DNA from: an uncultured Oribacterium sp.
GTDB lineage: Bacteria; Bacillota; Clostridia; Lachnospirales; Lachnospiraceae
Assembly (NCBI GenBank): GCA_946413525.1
Contig: CAMKKZ010000002.1
Location: 1-64,000 of the forward strand
DNA length: 64,000 nucleotides
Reading direction: 5' to 3'
In this document: piece by piece, positions 34,076 through 42,350 of the stretch
Layout: the number at the start of each line of letters is the position of its first letter
Numbering within the stretch: the first letter of the stretch is position 1
Position numbers and translations under genes: made by a program
Notes under the pieces: generated by a model
The model's input: only the letters and a program-made list of their open reading frames with translations
Databases searched by the model: none
Told to the model about the DNA's origin: nothing

Positions 34076-34442
34076 TACGTTTCCTGATGCATATGACATG
34101 GGAAATAGCCTGTTGTCAGACGGCACTCAACATATAGGGGAGGCAATTGACAGCGCGATCCGTGAAATGCCAGACGATTTCCTTATCAAAAAATTCATTA
34201 TAGCCAATCAGGCGGAGGTAAAAAACATGTGTCTCACAGAATATGACGAAGAAGAAGTAATGGAAATGTTTAAGGAAGAAGGCAGAGAAGAGGGCAGAAA
34301 GGAAGCATGGATTGAAACCACGCTGGATCACCTCGGAAAGATCATGAATTATTGCGGAATCTCTCTTGACAAGGCAATGGACATTCTGGATATCCCAGGT
34401 AATGAACGAAACCGCTATAGAATTCTCATGGCAAAGCAATGA
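34035..34442 (+). CDS. Stand-alone copy of the Rpn C-terminal domain (RpnS-like), tandem partial duplication
   Basis: The frame encodes 135 residues; from about residue 30 it repeats the C-terminal domain of the preceding rpn gene almost exactly (IGEAIDSAIREMPDDFLIKK; NQAEVKNMCLTEYDEEEVME), then diverges after the EEGREEG stretch. The DNA duplication begins at gacggcactca (33725 and 34118). The nuclease domain is absent. Starts could be ATG 34035 (overlapping the rpn end), ATG 34098 or the internal ATG behind ggcggaggt. By analogy with E. coli RpnS, which is the small antitoxin of RpnL, it could be an antitoxin gene; it could also be a decaying duplicate. Confidence 0.6.
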   Translation: MNEINIRFSSIVNDTFPDAYDMGNSLLSDGTQHIGEAIDSAIREMPDDFLIKKFIIANQAEVKNMCLTEYDEEEVMEMFKEEGREEGRKEAWIETTLDHLGKIMNYCGISLDKAMDILDIPGNERNRYRILMAKQ

Positions 34443-34519
34443 CGCATATTCTGCTTCACGCAAGGTGAGACCGCCCGCCCTGCTGCCTTGCCAAATATGC
34501 AAAATCAATACAAAACTTT

Positions 34520-35230
34520 TTAAATCCCTTTTTTGGATGCCGCGTGCCTTGCCCTTGTTCCTTCAATCCGCTCTTGGTTCCCTCGGCTCGGGCATAAGTC
34601 AGCAAGGTAACATTCCTCGCATTTCGGACTCATGGAACTGCAGATTGACCTTCCAAGGGCAATGATATGCGTATTCCATCGAATCCAGAATTCCTGCGGC
34701 AGCGACTCCATAAGCTGGTACTCTGTCTTCACCGGGTCATTGGAGTCAGCCAGGCCCAAACGGTTCGAAACGCGGCGGACATGTGTATCCACAACGATGG
34801 AATCCTTGTGATAAACATTCCCCAGAATAAGATTCCCGGTCTTTCTTCCAACCCCGGGCAGCGCGGTCAGCTCTTCTATAGTATCAGGAACCGCCCCGTG
34901 ATGCCTTTCCAGGAGAGCTCTGGCACATGCTTTGATATTCCTCGCCTTATTATGATAAAAGCCGGTGGACTTGATATCCTCCTCCAGTTCGGAAAGCTCG
35001 CATTTCGCGAAATCTTCAAGACTCGTGTACTTTTTGAAAAGCCGCTTCGTAACCATGTTCACGCGCTGATCCGTGCACTGGGCACTGAGGATCGTGGCAA
35101 AGAGAAGCTGCCATGGCGTTTCATTTTCCAGAAAAATCATGGGGCTGTCGCCATAATGTTCGTCCAGACGCTTCATGATTTCACGCGCCCTGCGCTGCCT
35201 TTTCTCCTTATCCTCATTTTCGAGAAACAT
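34520..35230 (-). CDS. nth: Endonuclease III
   Basis: 236 residues from ATG 35230 (ggaggt 7 nt upstream; a GTG three codons earlier is less likely). It has the helix-hairpin-helix LPGVGRKTGN with the catalytic Lys, VDTHVRRVSNRLGL with the catalytic Asp, and a four-cysteine [4Fe-4S] motif CSSMSPKCEECYLADLC (C-x6-C-x2-C-x5-C). This is a bifunctional DNA glycosylase/AP lyase for oxidised pyrimidines. Downstream end of a leftward group of core genes. Confidence 0.96.
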   Translation of the reverse strand: MFLENEDKEKRQRRAREIMKRLDEHYGDSPMIFLENETPWQLLFATILSAQCTDQRVNMVTKRLFKKYTSLEDFAKCELSELEEDIKSTGFYHNKARNIKACARALLERHHGAVPDTIEELTALPGVGRKTGNLILGNVYHKDSIVVDTHVRRVSNRLGLADSNDPVKTEYQLMESLPQEFWIRWNTHIIALGRSICSSMSPKCEECYLADLCPSRGNQERIEGTRARHAASKKGI

Positions 35231-35246
35231 TCCAGCCACCTCCCTT

Positions 35247-35320
35247 CACAGGACGATCCCTTCCGAAATCATTCCAGCCCCCTCTTCAGGACGATCCCTT
35301 CTGAAATCATTCCACCTCCC
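35247..35320. repeat. Short direct repeat between nth and the dCMP deaminase gene
   Basis: Two copies of cAGGACGATCCCTTC(c/t)GAAATCATTCCA separated by about 36 bp fill most of the 90-bp spacer. Confidence 0.5.
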
Positions 35321-35321
35321 C

Positions 35322-35822
35322 CTACAGGACAAGCTCAATCTTCCGTCCGCTGGGCTTATACCGCCTGTATTCAACGCCCGCCGCGTCCAACATGCGACGG
35401 GAGGCCCTCACGGACGGCGTATCCGAATACTTGTCCTCCCGGTAAATCAACGTCCTGATTCCGGCCTGAATCAACGCCTTCGCGCAATCATTGCACGGAA
35501 AAAGAGTCACATAAATTTTTGCGCCTTCCAAAGACCCGCCCCTGTAGTTCAGAATCGCGTTAAGCTCCGCATGGGCTGCGTAAAAGTACTTCGCGTTGTA
35601 CGGATCCTCTTCCGCCCTTTCCCGTGACCATGGAAATTCATCGTCGGAACAACCTCTGGGAAACCCATTATAGCCCATGGAAAGAATTTTATTATCACTA
35701 GAGACAATACACGCCCCTACCTGCGTATTCGGATCCTTTGAACGGAGGGCGGACATCTCCGCCACTCCCATGAAATACTCATCCCAGCCAATGTAATCCT
35801 GCCTCTTCCCCGCCTCTTCCAT
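35322..35822 (-). CDS. Deoxycytidylate deaminase (dCMP deaminase, ComEB-like)
   Basis: 166 residues with the zinc-dependent cytidine/deoxycytidylate deaminase motifs HAELNAIL (His, catalytic Glu) and PCNDCAKALIQAG (two Cys ligands). The N-terminal NTQVGACIV and GYNGFPRGCSDDEFPW are typical of dCMP deaminases, which supply dUMP for dTMP synthesis. A good gggaaggg site precedes the ATG. It lies 23 bp from the Sua5 gene and is probably co-transcribed. Confidence 0.93.
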   Translation of the reverse strand: MEEAGKRQDYIGWDEYFMGVAEMSALRSKDPNTQVGACIVSSDNKILSMGYNGFPRGCSDDEFPWSRERAEEDPYNAKYFYAAHAELNAILNYRGGSLEGAKIYVTLFPCNDCAKALIQAGIRTLIYREDKYSDTPSVRASRRMLDAAGVEYRRYKPSGRKIELVL

Positions 35823-35845
35823 ACCGCATCCCCTTCCCTCTTTCC

Positions 35846-36952
35846 CTATACGATCATTTCCCTCATGCCTGCAGCCTTTCGAAGGCGGTTCATCAGCGGG
35901 AAAAACAAGCCTCTTTCGGAATAACTCTCCGAAAAGATTTCATCTACCGCTTCCGCGTCAAACTCCCGCAGCAGACGATAGAGGTTCCTCAGCATGGAGG
36001 GAGGATCCTTCCGGGAGCCCAGAACCTTGATCCGCACCTTGATATTGCCATAACCGGTCCGATACCGGCCCTTTGTCTCCTCACAGCAGAGGATCCCTAC
36101 GCGATTCCCCGCCTTGATGGAGATTTCAGCTTCCTTGTTAATGCTGTCAGCCACCTCCTCATCAGCCTCAGCCTGCTCGGCGGCATTCAGCAAATAATCT
36201 TTTTCCTTCATCACCCTTGCTGTAACAAGGGACATCTGAGCCTTCGGGGCGTAATGCTTGTACTTCATCCCCGGAGCCTTCGGCTGCGCCCCCTCTTCCA
36301 TATCGCCCTGAAGAATAGCGGGATCAATCTCCACCTCCCTCCCCAAAACCTCCTCAAGCTCCTCCTTTGTAACCGCTCCGGGCCGGAGCAGCACCGGACT
36401 CTCCCCCGTCAGATCGACAATCGTTGATTCTACGCCGATGCCCACCGGCCCGTCATCCAATATGAAATCGATCCTCCCATCCAGATCCTCCAGTACATGG
36501 GCCGCCTCCGTGGGCGAAGGACGGCCGGAGAGATTCGCGGACGGGGCGGCAATTGGCACCCCGCTCTCCTCAATCAGCCTGAGTGCCATCTTATGCTCCG
36601 GGCATCGAAGCGCAACCGTCTGGAGCCCCCCCGTCGTCCTCAGAGGAACCTTGGCGGATTTGAACAGCACAATCGTGAGCGGGCCTGGCCAGAAACGACG
36701 CATCAGCCTTGCCGCAGTGTCCGGAAATGAAGAAACAAGGGGCTCCACATCCTGTTCCGATGCAATATGTACGATCAACGGATTATCAGAAGGGCGGCCC
36801 TTCGCGGCATAAATCCTGTCGGCAGCAGCCGGATCCAGCGCGTTCGCCCCAAGTCCGTAAACAGTTTCCGTGGGAAATGCCACCAGCCCTCCCTGCCTGA
36901 TAATTTCAGCAGCTTCTAAAACCCCTTCAATTCCCTTGACAACCGTCTCCAT
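35846..36952 (-). CDS. L-threonylcarbamoyladenylate synthase (Sua5/YwlC type)
   Basis: 368 residues. The YrdC domain (about 1-210) has PTETVYGLGANA, KGRPSDNPLIVHI, and SANLSGRPSPTEA; the C-terminal Sua5 domain (about 245-368) has the linker GMKYKHYAPKAQM. It makes threonylcarbamoyl-AMP for the t6A37 modification of tRNAs. The C-terminal domain makes this the Sua5 rather than the short TsaC form. The segment 265-290 is rich in Glu/Ala. Part of the leftward run DUF1385-prmC-prfA-GH18-Sua5. Confidence 0.94.
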   Translation of the reverse strand: METVVKGIEGVLEAAEIIRQGGLVAFPTETVYGLGANALDPAAADRIYAAKGRPSDNPLIVHIASEQDVEPLVSSFPDTAARLMRRFWPGPLTIVLFKSAKVPLRTTGGLQTVALRCPEHKMALRLIEESGVPIAAPSANLSGRPSPTEAAHVLEDLDGRIDFILDDGPVGIGVESTIVDLTGESPVLLRPGAVTKEELEEVLGREVEIDPAILQGDMEEGAQPKAPGMKYKHYAPKAQMSLVTARVMKEKDYLLNAAEQAEADEEVADSINKEAEISIKAGNRVGILCCEETKGRYRTGYGNIKVRIKVLGSRKDPPSMLRNLYRLLREFDAEAVDEIFSESYSERGLFFPLMNRLRKAAGMREMIV

Positions 36953-37117
36953 AAGGCTTCCGCCTGCCCCCTTTCATCCATTTCCAAATAAATTCCAATT
37001 TTCTTTGCCATTATGTTTCCATATATTTCCGGATGATTCCATGCACATCCATATATTTCAATTTTCAGAAAAACATTTCCATAGATTTCCAACAGTCATC
37101 CCAATCGGCTCCCTCTG

Positions 37118-39262
37118 TCAGTCATTAAGCCTGAGGTTCTCCCAAAAGCCTTCGCTCTCCAGCCCAAGCTTCCAGGCCGCCACCCCGGCAACATCGGCCT
37201 CCCTGATGTGAGCGATCTTCAGCTTCATGGATTCCGATTCCTCCATCCAGATTTCCTTATGGCCGTCCTCGTCATCCAAAGACCCATAATATTGCCCGAC
37301 ACTGTCAAGCCACTCAAGCTTGACATTTTTTGACTGCACCCAGTCCCATGCGCCCCCGATGCCGAGAGACTGAGACCGCAGGCTTCCATCCGCCCTCGTA
37401 GTCCACAGCCTTGTATAGAAGGGCACAGCAATGATGATCCGTTCCTTCGGCATCATTTTCAGGGCTTCGTTAATGCCGCGGTCTGTATAGGAAATCGACG
37501 CAACGGAGCCGGGCTCCTCCGATCCGCTGTAATGCTCGTCATAACACATGATGACCACATAATCACAGTAGGTACCCAGCTCCTCCAGATCATAGTAGCT
37601 GTTATACGGATAAGGAACATAGCAGTCCACGGAAAGCACAAGACCCTCCTGCCTGCAGCGGATGGAGATCTCGCGCATGAACTGCACGTAATCCCTGGCC
37701 AGCCGTTCCGGGATAAGTTCGAAATCAATATTTAACCCATCGATCCCCTTACCCAAAGCTTCCGCTATAAGGCCCGCAATAAGCTTTGCGCGCACAACGG
37801 AATTCTTCAGGATCGCTGACATATCGATGCCCTCGATATCAAAATTATTGACCGTGGCCCAGACCTGATAGCCTTTCGCGTGGGCTTTCGCCGTATAGGA
37901 AGAATCGGCATAATTCACGAAATTCCCCTGTGAATCACTGAGCACGAACCAGGTCGGCGCGACTACGTTCATCCCTGAGGCATTCTGTACAAGGTTTTCG
38001 AAATAGGCATTTGCTTCCGGAAGAGTGACCTGATGGAAGCCGAGCTCCACCTTTTTCCCGTCCGCCATCGTCTTGTACGTGAATTCCGGAGCTGTGTATG
38101 TGCTTTCCAACTCCTCCTTATGGATATCCGAAAGCCTCTTGTTCCGCATGTAGCCGATAAAGCCATCGTCCGAAAGCACCCTCGTCCATCCCTCCCCCGC
38201 GTCCAGGATCGTCACTTCCATGCCCGGCCGAAGGGTCGTCAAGAGATTGGCGTGAATATCTTCAGCGACACGGACTGATTCCTTCCTCTTCACCTGGGCC
38301 CTTGTCCACTCCCGCAGTCCCTGCCAGATATAAATCCGCTTATGTCCATCATCCACATGCTGGCGGTAAGTCATATCCGTATATGTTGAAATCCAGTCCA
38401 CATTAAGGTACGTGGTCCTTCCGTCCTGGAAAAAATAGCTGCTCCCGTCGTCCATCTGATCCGACGCGGAAAACCTGAGCGTTTCACCGGGCAGGGAATA
38501 GAAATACTGGGACACGTCCTCTGCCCAGTAAAACCTCCTGTTCAGCTTGCCGGTCACCCAGTCTGCCGGAAGGTAAATATGCCCATCGGCATACCGCCCG
38601 ACCACGAGATATTCCTTTTCATTTTTCTGCTTCTCATAATTGAGATAAACCTGTACATTATCACCGGCCACATCAAAATAATTGTCCAGATCCTCCTGCA
38701 CGCTGGACGGCCTGTACTTTCGGTTATAAATGCTTACAGCAATTCCAATGGCAAGCCCGAGGAGCACCAGTGCCACCGCGCCAACAACCATCAGGATTGT
38801 CCTCCGGTCAAATTCCGTCTTCCTTCTCGACCTCTTCCTATAACTGCTGCCTTCAGGCCGTCTCCTCGTCCTTGACGCCCCGAGAGGCCGCCTTCTCCGC
38901 AAAGGATCCGTTTCATGCTCCGTTGCCCGTCCGGCCCCGCTCTCGTTATTATTGATCCCATCGGAAGCCCTGGCAGTTGCCCTGGACTCCACTGCCCTGG
39001 ATTCCGCCATTCTGGACTCTACCGCCCTGGATTCCGCCATTCTGGGCTCCACGGTTCTGGACTCCGCCATTCTGGACTCCGTTGCCCTGGGCTCCGCCAT
39101 TCTGGACTCCGTTGCCCTGGACTCCACCGTTCTGGATTCCGTTCCCCTGGGCTCCTCCGTTCTGGATTCCGCTCTCCCGGGCTCCGTTTCTCTGGATCCC
39201 GCTCCCCTTGCCGCCTGCTGCTGTTCCTGCCTGTCGTTCCCTGATCCCTCTTCGTTCATCAT
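37118..39262 (-). CDS. Membrane-anchored GH18 glycosidase with SH3 domain and N-terminal pentapeptide repeats
   Basis: 714 residues. A polar N-terminal region has about 13 tandem pentapeptides of the form E-(S/P)-R-x-x (residues 32-96), a basic stretch (122-153), one membrane helix (155-178), a bacterial SH3 domain (about 329-378), and a GH18 barrel with DGLNIDFE (508-515), whose Glu515 is the acid catalyst. This is the YaaH/YdhD-like arrangement of cell-wall hydrolases or lectins active outside the cell; the N-terminus is cytoplasmic. The repeat is encoded by a 15-bp GC-rich unit that is open in several frames on both strands. A short tandem array like this can vary in length. Confidence 0.88.
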   Translation of the reverse strand: MMNEEGSGNDRQEQQQAARGAGSRETEPGRAESRTEEPRGTESRTVESRATESRMAEPRATESRMAESRTVEPRMAESRAVESRMAESRAVESRATARASDGINNNESGAGRATEHETDPLRRRRPLGASRTRRRPEGSSYRKRSRRKTEFDRRTILMVVGAVALVLLGLAIGIAVSIYNRKYRPSSVQEDLDNYFDVAGDNVQVYLNYEKQKNEKEYLVVGRYADGHIYLPADWVTGKLNRRFYWAEDVSQYFYSLPGETLRFSASDQMDDGSSYFFQDGRTTYLNVDWISTYTDMTYRQHVDDGHKRIYIWQGLREWTRAQVKRKESVRVAEDIHANLLTTLRPGMEVTILDAGEGWTRVLSDDGFIGYMRNKRLSDIHKEELESTYTAPEFTYKTMADGKKVELGFHQVTLPEANAYFENLVQNASGMNVVAPTWFVLSDSQGNFVNYADSSYTAKAHAKGYQVWATVNNFDIEGIDMSAILKNSVVRAKLIAGLIAEALGKGIDGLNIDFELIPERLARDYVQFMREISIRCRQEGLVLSVDCYVPYPYNSYYDLEELGTYCDYVVIMCYDEHYSGSEEPGSVASISYTDRGINEALKMMPKERIIIAVPFYTRLWTTRADGSLRSQSLGIGGAWDWVQSKNVKLEWLDSVGQYYGSLDDEDGHKEIWMEESESMKLKIAHIREADVAGVAAWKLGLESEGFWENLRLND

Positions 39263-39447
39263 TCTTCACAAACCCTCAATTATTTGGATGATTGTAACTT
39301 GAAGAACTCCGTCCTTCATCCCCCGCCGGGCCGGCTCCAAGCCCTGCCCTCTTCCCATTCCCGGCTCCCCTTATCCCTTAGAAACTATTGCCTTTCCACG
39401 AGACTGCAAACAGGAAGCTTCCTTCTTTTCCTCACAAGTCTGATTCC

Positions 39448-40521
39448 TCACGGGTTTTCCATCTTGCTGAGCTTTGCCGCCTGGTCAGCAGTGATCAGGG
39501 GATCGATCACCAGGTCCAGATCCCCGTTCAACACCTGGTCGATAGAATAAAGCGTCAGCTTGATACGGTGATCCGTCACCCTGCCCTGCGGGAAATTATA
39601 CGTCCTGATTTTTTCAGAGCGATCCCCTGTACCAAGCTGGGAACGTTTCTCCGCTGATTCCCTGGCATGCTTTTTTTCCTGCTCTATTTCATAAAGCCTG
39701 GCCCTGAGAAGCCGCATCGCCTTCTCCCGGTTCTGCACCTGGGAACGTTCCTCCTGGCATTCCGCCACCATCCCTGTCGGCACATGGATAAGGCGGACCG
39801 CGGACGATGTCTTGTTAATGTGCTGCCCGCCCGCGCCGGAGGATCTGAACACCTCCATCTTGATGTCGGCAGGATTGATATCCACTTCCACATCCTCCGA
39901 CTCGGGCATGACGGCCACCGTCGCCGTGGAAGTATGGATCCTGCCTCCGCTTTCGGTTTCCGGAACCCTCTGGACCCGGTGCACGCCGGACTCGTATTTC
40001 AGCCGTGAATAGGCGCCCTGCCCGTCAACAATGAAAACAACCTCCTTAAGCCCTCCAAGCCCCGTGTCATGAAAAGAAACCAGCTCCGTGCGCCAGCCCC
40101 TTCTTTCCGCGTAAGCCTGGTACATCCTGTACAGCTCGGAGGCGAACAAAGCCGCCTCTTCCCCTCCTGCCCCTCCCCGTATTTCCATGATAATGTTTTT
40201 GTCATCATTTTCGTCCCGGGGCAAAAGCAGTAAGCGTATCTGTTCCTGAAGCTCCTGCTGCAGCTTCTTTGCCTCGGAAAGCTCCTCTTTCGCCATTTCC
40301 AGAAGATCCGGATCCCGCTCGGAATCCAAAAGTTCCAGGGCGTCCTTCTCCGCCTGCTCCGCGCCGCGGAAACGAAGATATGCCTTGTACAAAGGTTCGA
40401 GACTTGCCTGCTCCCGGATCAGCTTGCGATACCTTGCCATATCTCCCGCTACTTCCGGCATTGTCAGAGACAGCATGATTTCCTCATAATGCCTTCGCAT
40501 ATCCTCCAGATTCTCAAACAT
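39448..40521 (-). CDS. prfA: Peptide chain release factor 1
   Basis: 357 residues from ATG 40521, behind gggagga; the frame upstream to 40551 adds ten Arg-rich residues with no ribosome site. The peptidyl-hydrolysis motif GGQ is in GAGGQHINKTSSAVRL (about residue 225), and RVPETESGGRIHTS is typical of class I release factors for UAA/UAG. The glutamine of GGQ is the substrate of PrmC, which is encoded directly upstream. The spacer between them (40522-40924) is filled with repeat B. Confidence 0.97.
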   Translation of the reverse strand: MFENLEDMRRHYEEIMLSLTMPEVAGDMARYRKLIREQASLEPLYKAYLRFRGAEQAEKDALELLDSERDPDLLEMAKEELSEAKKLQQELQEQIRLLLLPRDENDDKNIIMEIRGGAGGEEAALFASELYRMYQAYAERRGWRTELVSFHDTGLGGLKEVVFIVDGQGAYSRLKYESGVHRVQRVPETESGGRIHTSTATVAVMPESEDVEVDINPADIKMEVFRSSGAGGQHINKTSSAVRLIHVPTGMVAECQEERSQVQNREKAMRLLRARLYEIEQEKKHARESAEKRSQLGTGDRSEKIRTYNFPQGRVTDHRIKLTLYSIDQVLNGDLDLVIDPLITADQAAKLSKMENP

Positions 40522-40576
40522 CCAGTTCCTCCCGAGCCTTCTACGCCCCAATGATATCTCTATACATCATTTATAT

Positions 40577-40832
40577 TTTGACTTGATGCCGCAGGCATCG
40601 ACATCCCATCATTTGCGACACGCCAACGACACAAACTTCATGCTTCATGCTGTATACTTCATCCTTTGACTTGATGCCGCAGGCATTGAGTCCCATTTGT
40701 TTCGCGTCAGCGGCACAAATGAAGTATGAAAAGCTTGCCTGTCATACTTTGACTTAATGCCGCAGGCGTTGAGTCCCATTTGTGTCGCGCCAGCGGCACA
40801 AATGAAGTATGAAAAGCTTGCTTTTCATACTT
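40577..40832 (+). repeat. Repeat family B, three tandem copies between prmC and prfA
   Basis: Units at about 40577-40660 (degenerate), 40665-40748 and 40748-40832. Each reads TTTGACTT(g/a)ATGCCGCAGGC.TTGAGTCCC..., then ATTTGT.TCGCG.CAGCGGCACAAATG, then AGTATGAAAAGCTTGC...TCATAC. These are three successive hairpins. Between units pairs change together or through G-U: GACTTGATGCC with GGCATTGAGTC in one, GACTTAATGCC with GGCGTTGAGTC in the next. Followed by two short copies of gccccgccccaca...atcatgaaag (40852-40922). Confidence 0.75.
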
Positions 40833-40924
40833 CCAGTCATGGAGCCCCGCCCCACAGAAGATCATGAAAGGTCCCTTTCGCACTTTCAGCCATGGGGCCC
40901 GCCCCACAAAAAATCATGAAAGAC

Positions 40925-42259
40925 TTAAACATCGGGCACCTTTTGCCCAATGGACACCCTATCCTTTCCGGAAAGGTCAGGAATGATCCGAAGCTCCCCG
41001 AAGCCATGCTCCTTAAGAAGCTTCAGCACATCATCCCCCTGCCCAAAACCGTTTTCCAGAAGAATCCATCCCCCCGGCCTTAGATACCGCGCGGCCTGAT
41101 CCGCAATTCTCCTGTAAAAGAGGAACCCGTCCTCCCCTCCGTCAAGGGCAATTCGAGGCTCAAAGTCCCTTACCTCCGGATCCAACGCTCGGATAGTGCC
41201 GCTTTCTATATAAGGAGGGTTGCACAAAATCATATCAAAGCCGCTTTCCGAAATCGCAGCGTCATAAGGAGGGATGTCTTCAAACAGATTCGATTGCAGC
41301 AGCCGGAAAAGTGCCCATCCACCATCCTGCCGACCACGCCTGCTGCCGACCTCCTTATCCCCTCCATCACCATTCTTATTATTATTTTTATCCTTATCCA
41401 GTTTTTTCCACTCAGAATTCTGGCATGACGAACCGCCCGTGGGGCAAGCCGGCTCATCTATTGGAGTGGTTTTTTTCCACTCCGAATTCTGGCTTGACGA
41501 ACCGCCTGTGGGGCAAACCGGCTCATCTATCGGAGTGGTTTTTTTCCACTCCGAGTTCTGACATGACGAACCGCCTGTGGGGCAAACCGGCTCATCTATC
41601 GGAGCGCATTCCCGTCGCCCCAACTCCCCATATAACGATCCACCTGTGGGGACAGCTCGCCCATCCAGTCCGGAGACAATTCGATAATGCTTCGGCAGAA
41701 GCTCCCTCGCGTTCCTCTCCGCGACAGCCAAAGCCTCCGATGAAACATCAGAAGCCCAAATCTCCAGAACATTCATGTAATCGAGGCCATAATCACTTGC
41801 CAGGCTAATACCGATACAACCACTGCCTGCGCATAGATCCAGTGCCTTCCTGCCTCCGCCACGCATGCTCTTTAGCAAACGCAAGGCCTCCTCCACCAGA
41901 ATTTCCGTATCCGCCCGGGGGCAAAGCACATGGCGGTTCACAAAAAAAGGAAGGCCATAAAACCAGCACTGTCCCAGAATCTGCTGCAAGGGTTCCCTGG
42001 ACTTCCGTCTCTCGATGTAGGAAAAAAACAGCGAAAGCCTTGCCGCCCTCTCCGCCCTCTCGGGAACAAGCTCCAAAAGCCCGCTCCCCCAATCAGAAAG
42101 CGCTTTTTCCCTGGAAAGATCAAAAGCTGCTTCAAACAGGCAACGGGCGTCATAGCCCGCGTCAGGGACGCCCGCAGACTCCAGCGTCCTCCCCGCCTCC
42201 CTCAAAAGCTCCCAAACCTTGCCACTGCCATCCACTTCCGGCATTTCTTTATCTTCCAT
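40925..42259 (-). CDS. prmC: Release factor glutamine methyltransferase with a repeat-derived insertion
   Basis: 444 residues against about 280 for the family. An N-terminal five-helix domain (1-110), SAM motif DLCAGSGCIG (141-150), and the substrate motif NPPY (347-350), which binds the release-factor glutamine, are all intact. Between the methyltransferase strands (residues about 197-314) lies an extra stretch of some 118 residues: three near-identical 23-residue units (IDEPVCPTGGSS, then QNSEWKKTTP), a diverged fourth, and a Lys/Asn/Gly-rich tail. At DNA level these are copies of the dispersed repeat family A read in frame. The enzyme methylates the GGQ glutamine of RF1, encoded next. Confidence 0.93.
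   Translation of the reverse strand: MEDKEMPEVDGSGKVWELLREAGRTLESAGVPDAGYDARCLFEAAFDLSREKALSDWGSGLLELVPERAERAARLSLFFSYIERRKSREPLQQILGQCWFYGLPFFVNRHVLCPRADTEILVEEALRLLKSMRGGGRKALDLCAGSGCIGISLASDYGLDYMNVLEIWASDVSSEALAVAERNARELLPKHYRIVSGLDGRAVPTGGSLYGELGRRECAPIDEPVCPTGGSSCQNSEWKKTTPIDEPVCPTGGSSSQNSEWKKTTPIDEPACPTGGSSCQNSEWKKLDKDKNNNKNGDGGDKEVGSRRGRQDGGWALFRLLQSNLFEDIPPYDAAISESGFDMILCNPPYIESGTIRALDPEVRDFEPRIALDGGEDGFLFYRRIADQAARYLRPGGWILLENGFGQGDDVLKLLKEHGFGELRIIPDLSGKDRVSIGQKVPDV
41405..41690 (+). repeat. Repeat family A, three 69-bp copies plus a diverged one inside prmC
   Basis: On the plus strand each unit reads CCACTC.GAATTCTGGC.TGACGAACCGCC.GTGGGGCAA.CCGGCTCATCTAT.GGAGTGG, followed by a T run. 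The 69-bp length keeps the frame. Intergenic relatives at 46680-46890 have the same order of blocks (GCGAACCGC.TGCGGGGCAAACCGGCTCATC). Confidence 0.85.
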
Positions 42260-42350
42260 GGCTCTTCATAACACATTTCTTAATGCGTCCCTCAATGCAT
42301 TTCTTAATGTGTCCCTTAATATATGCATTCAGCCTTCCGCATCCCACCAT

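Noticed and set aside
29824-34442. Prophage or integrative conjugative element
   Set aside because: Apart from the recombinase there are no phage structural, relaxase, type IV secretion or excisionase genes, and no att duplication was found.
38915-39302. Several overlapping frames of 98-116 codons opposite the GH18 N-terminus
   Set aside because: They are mirror frames of the GC-rich 15-bp repeat (repetitive Leu/Ser/Asp or Pro/Trp composition) without ribosome sites.
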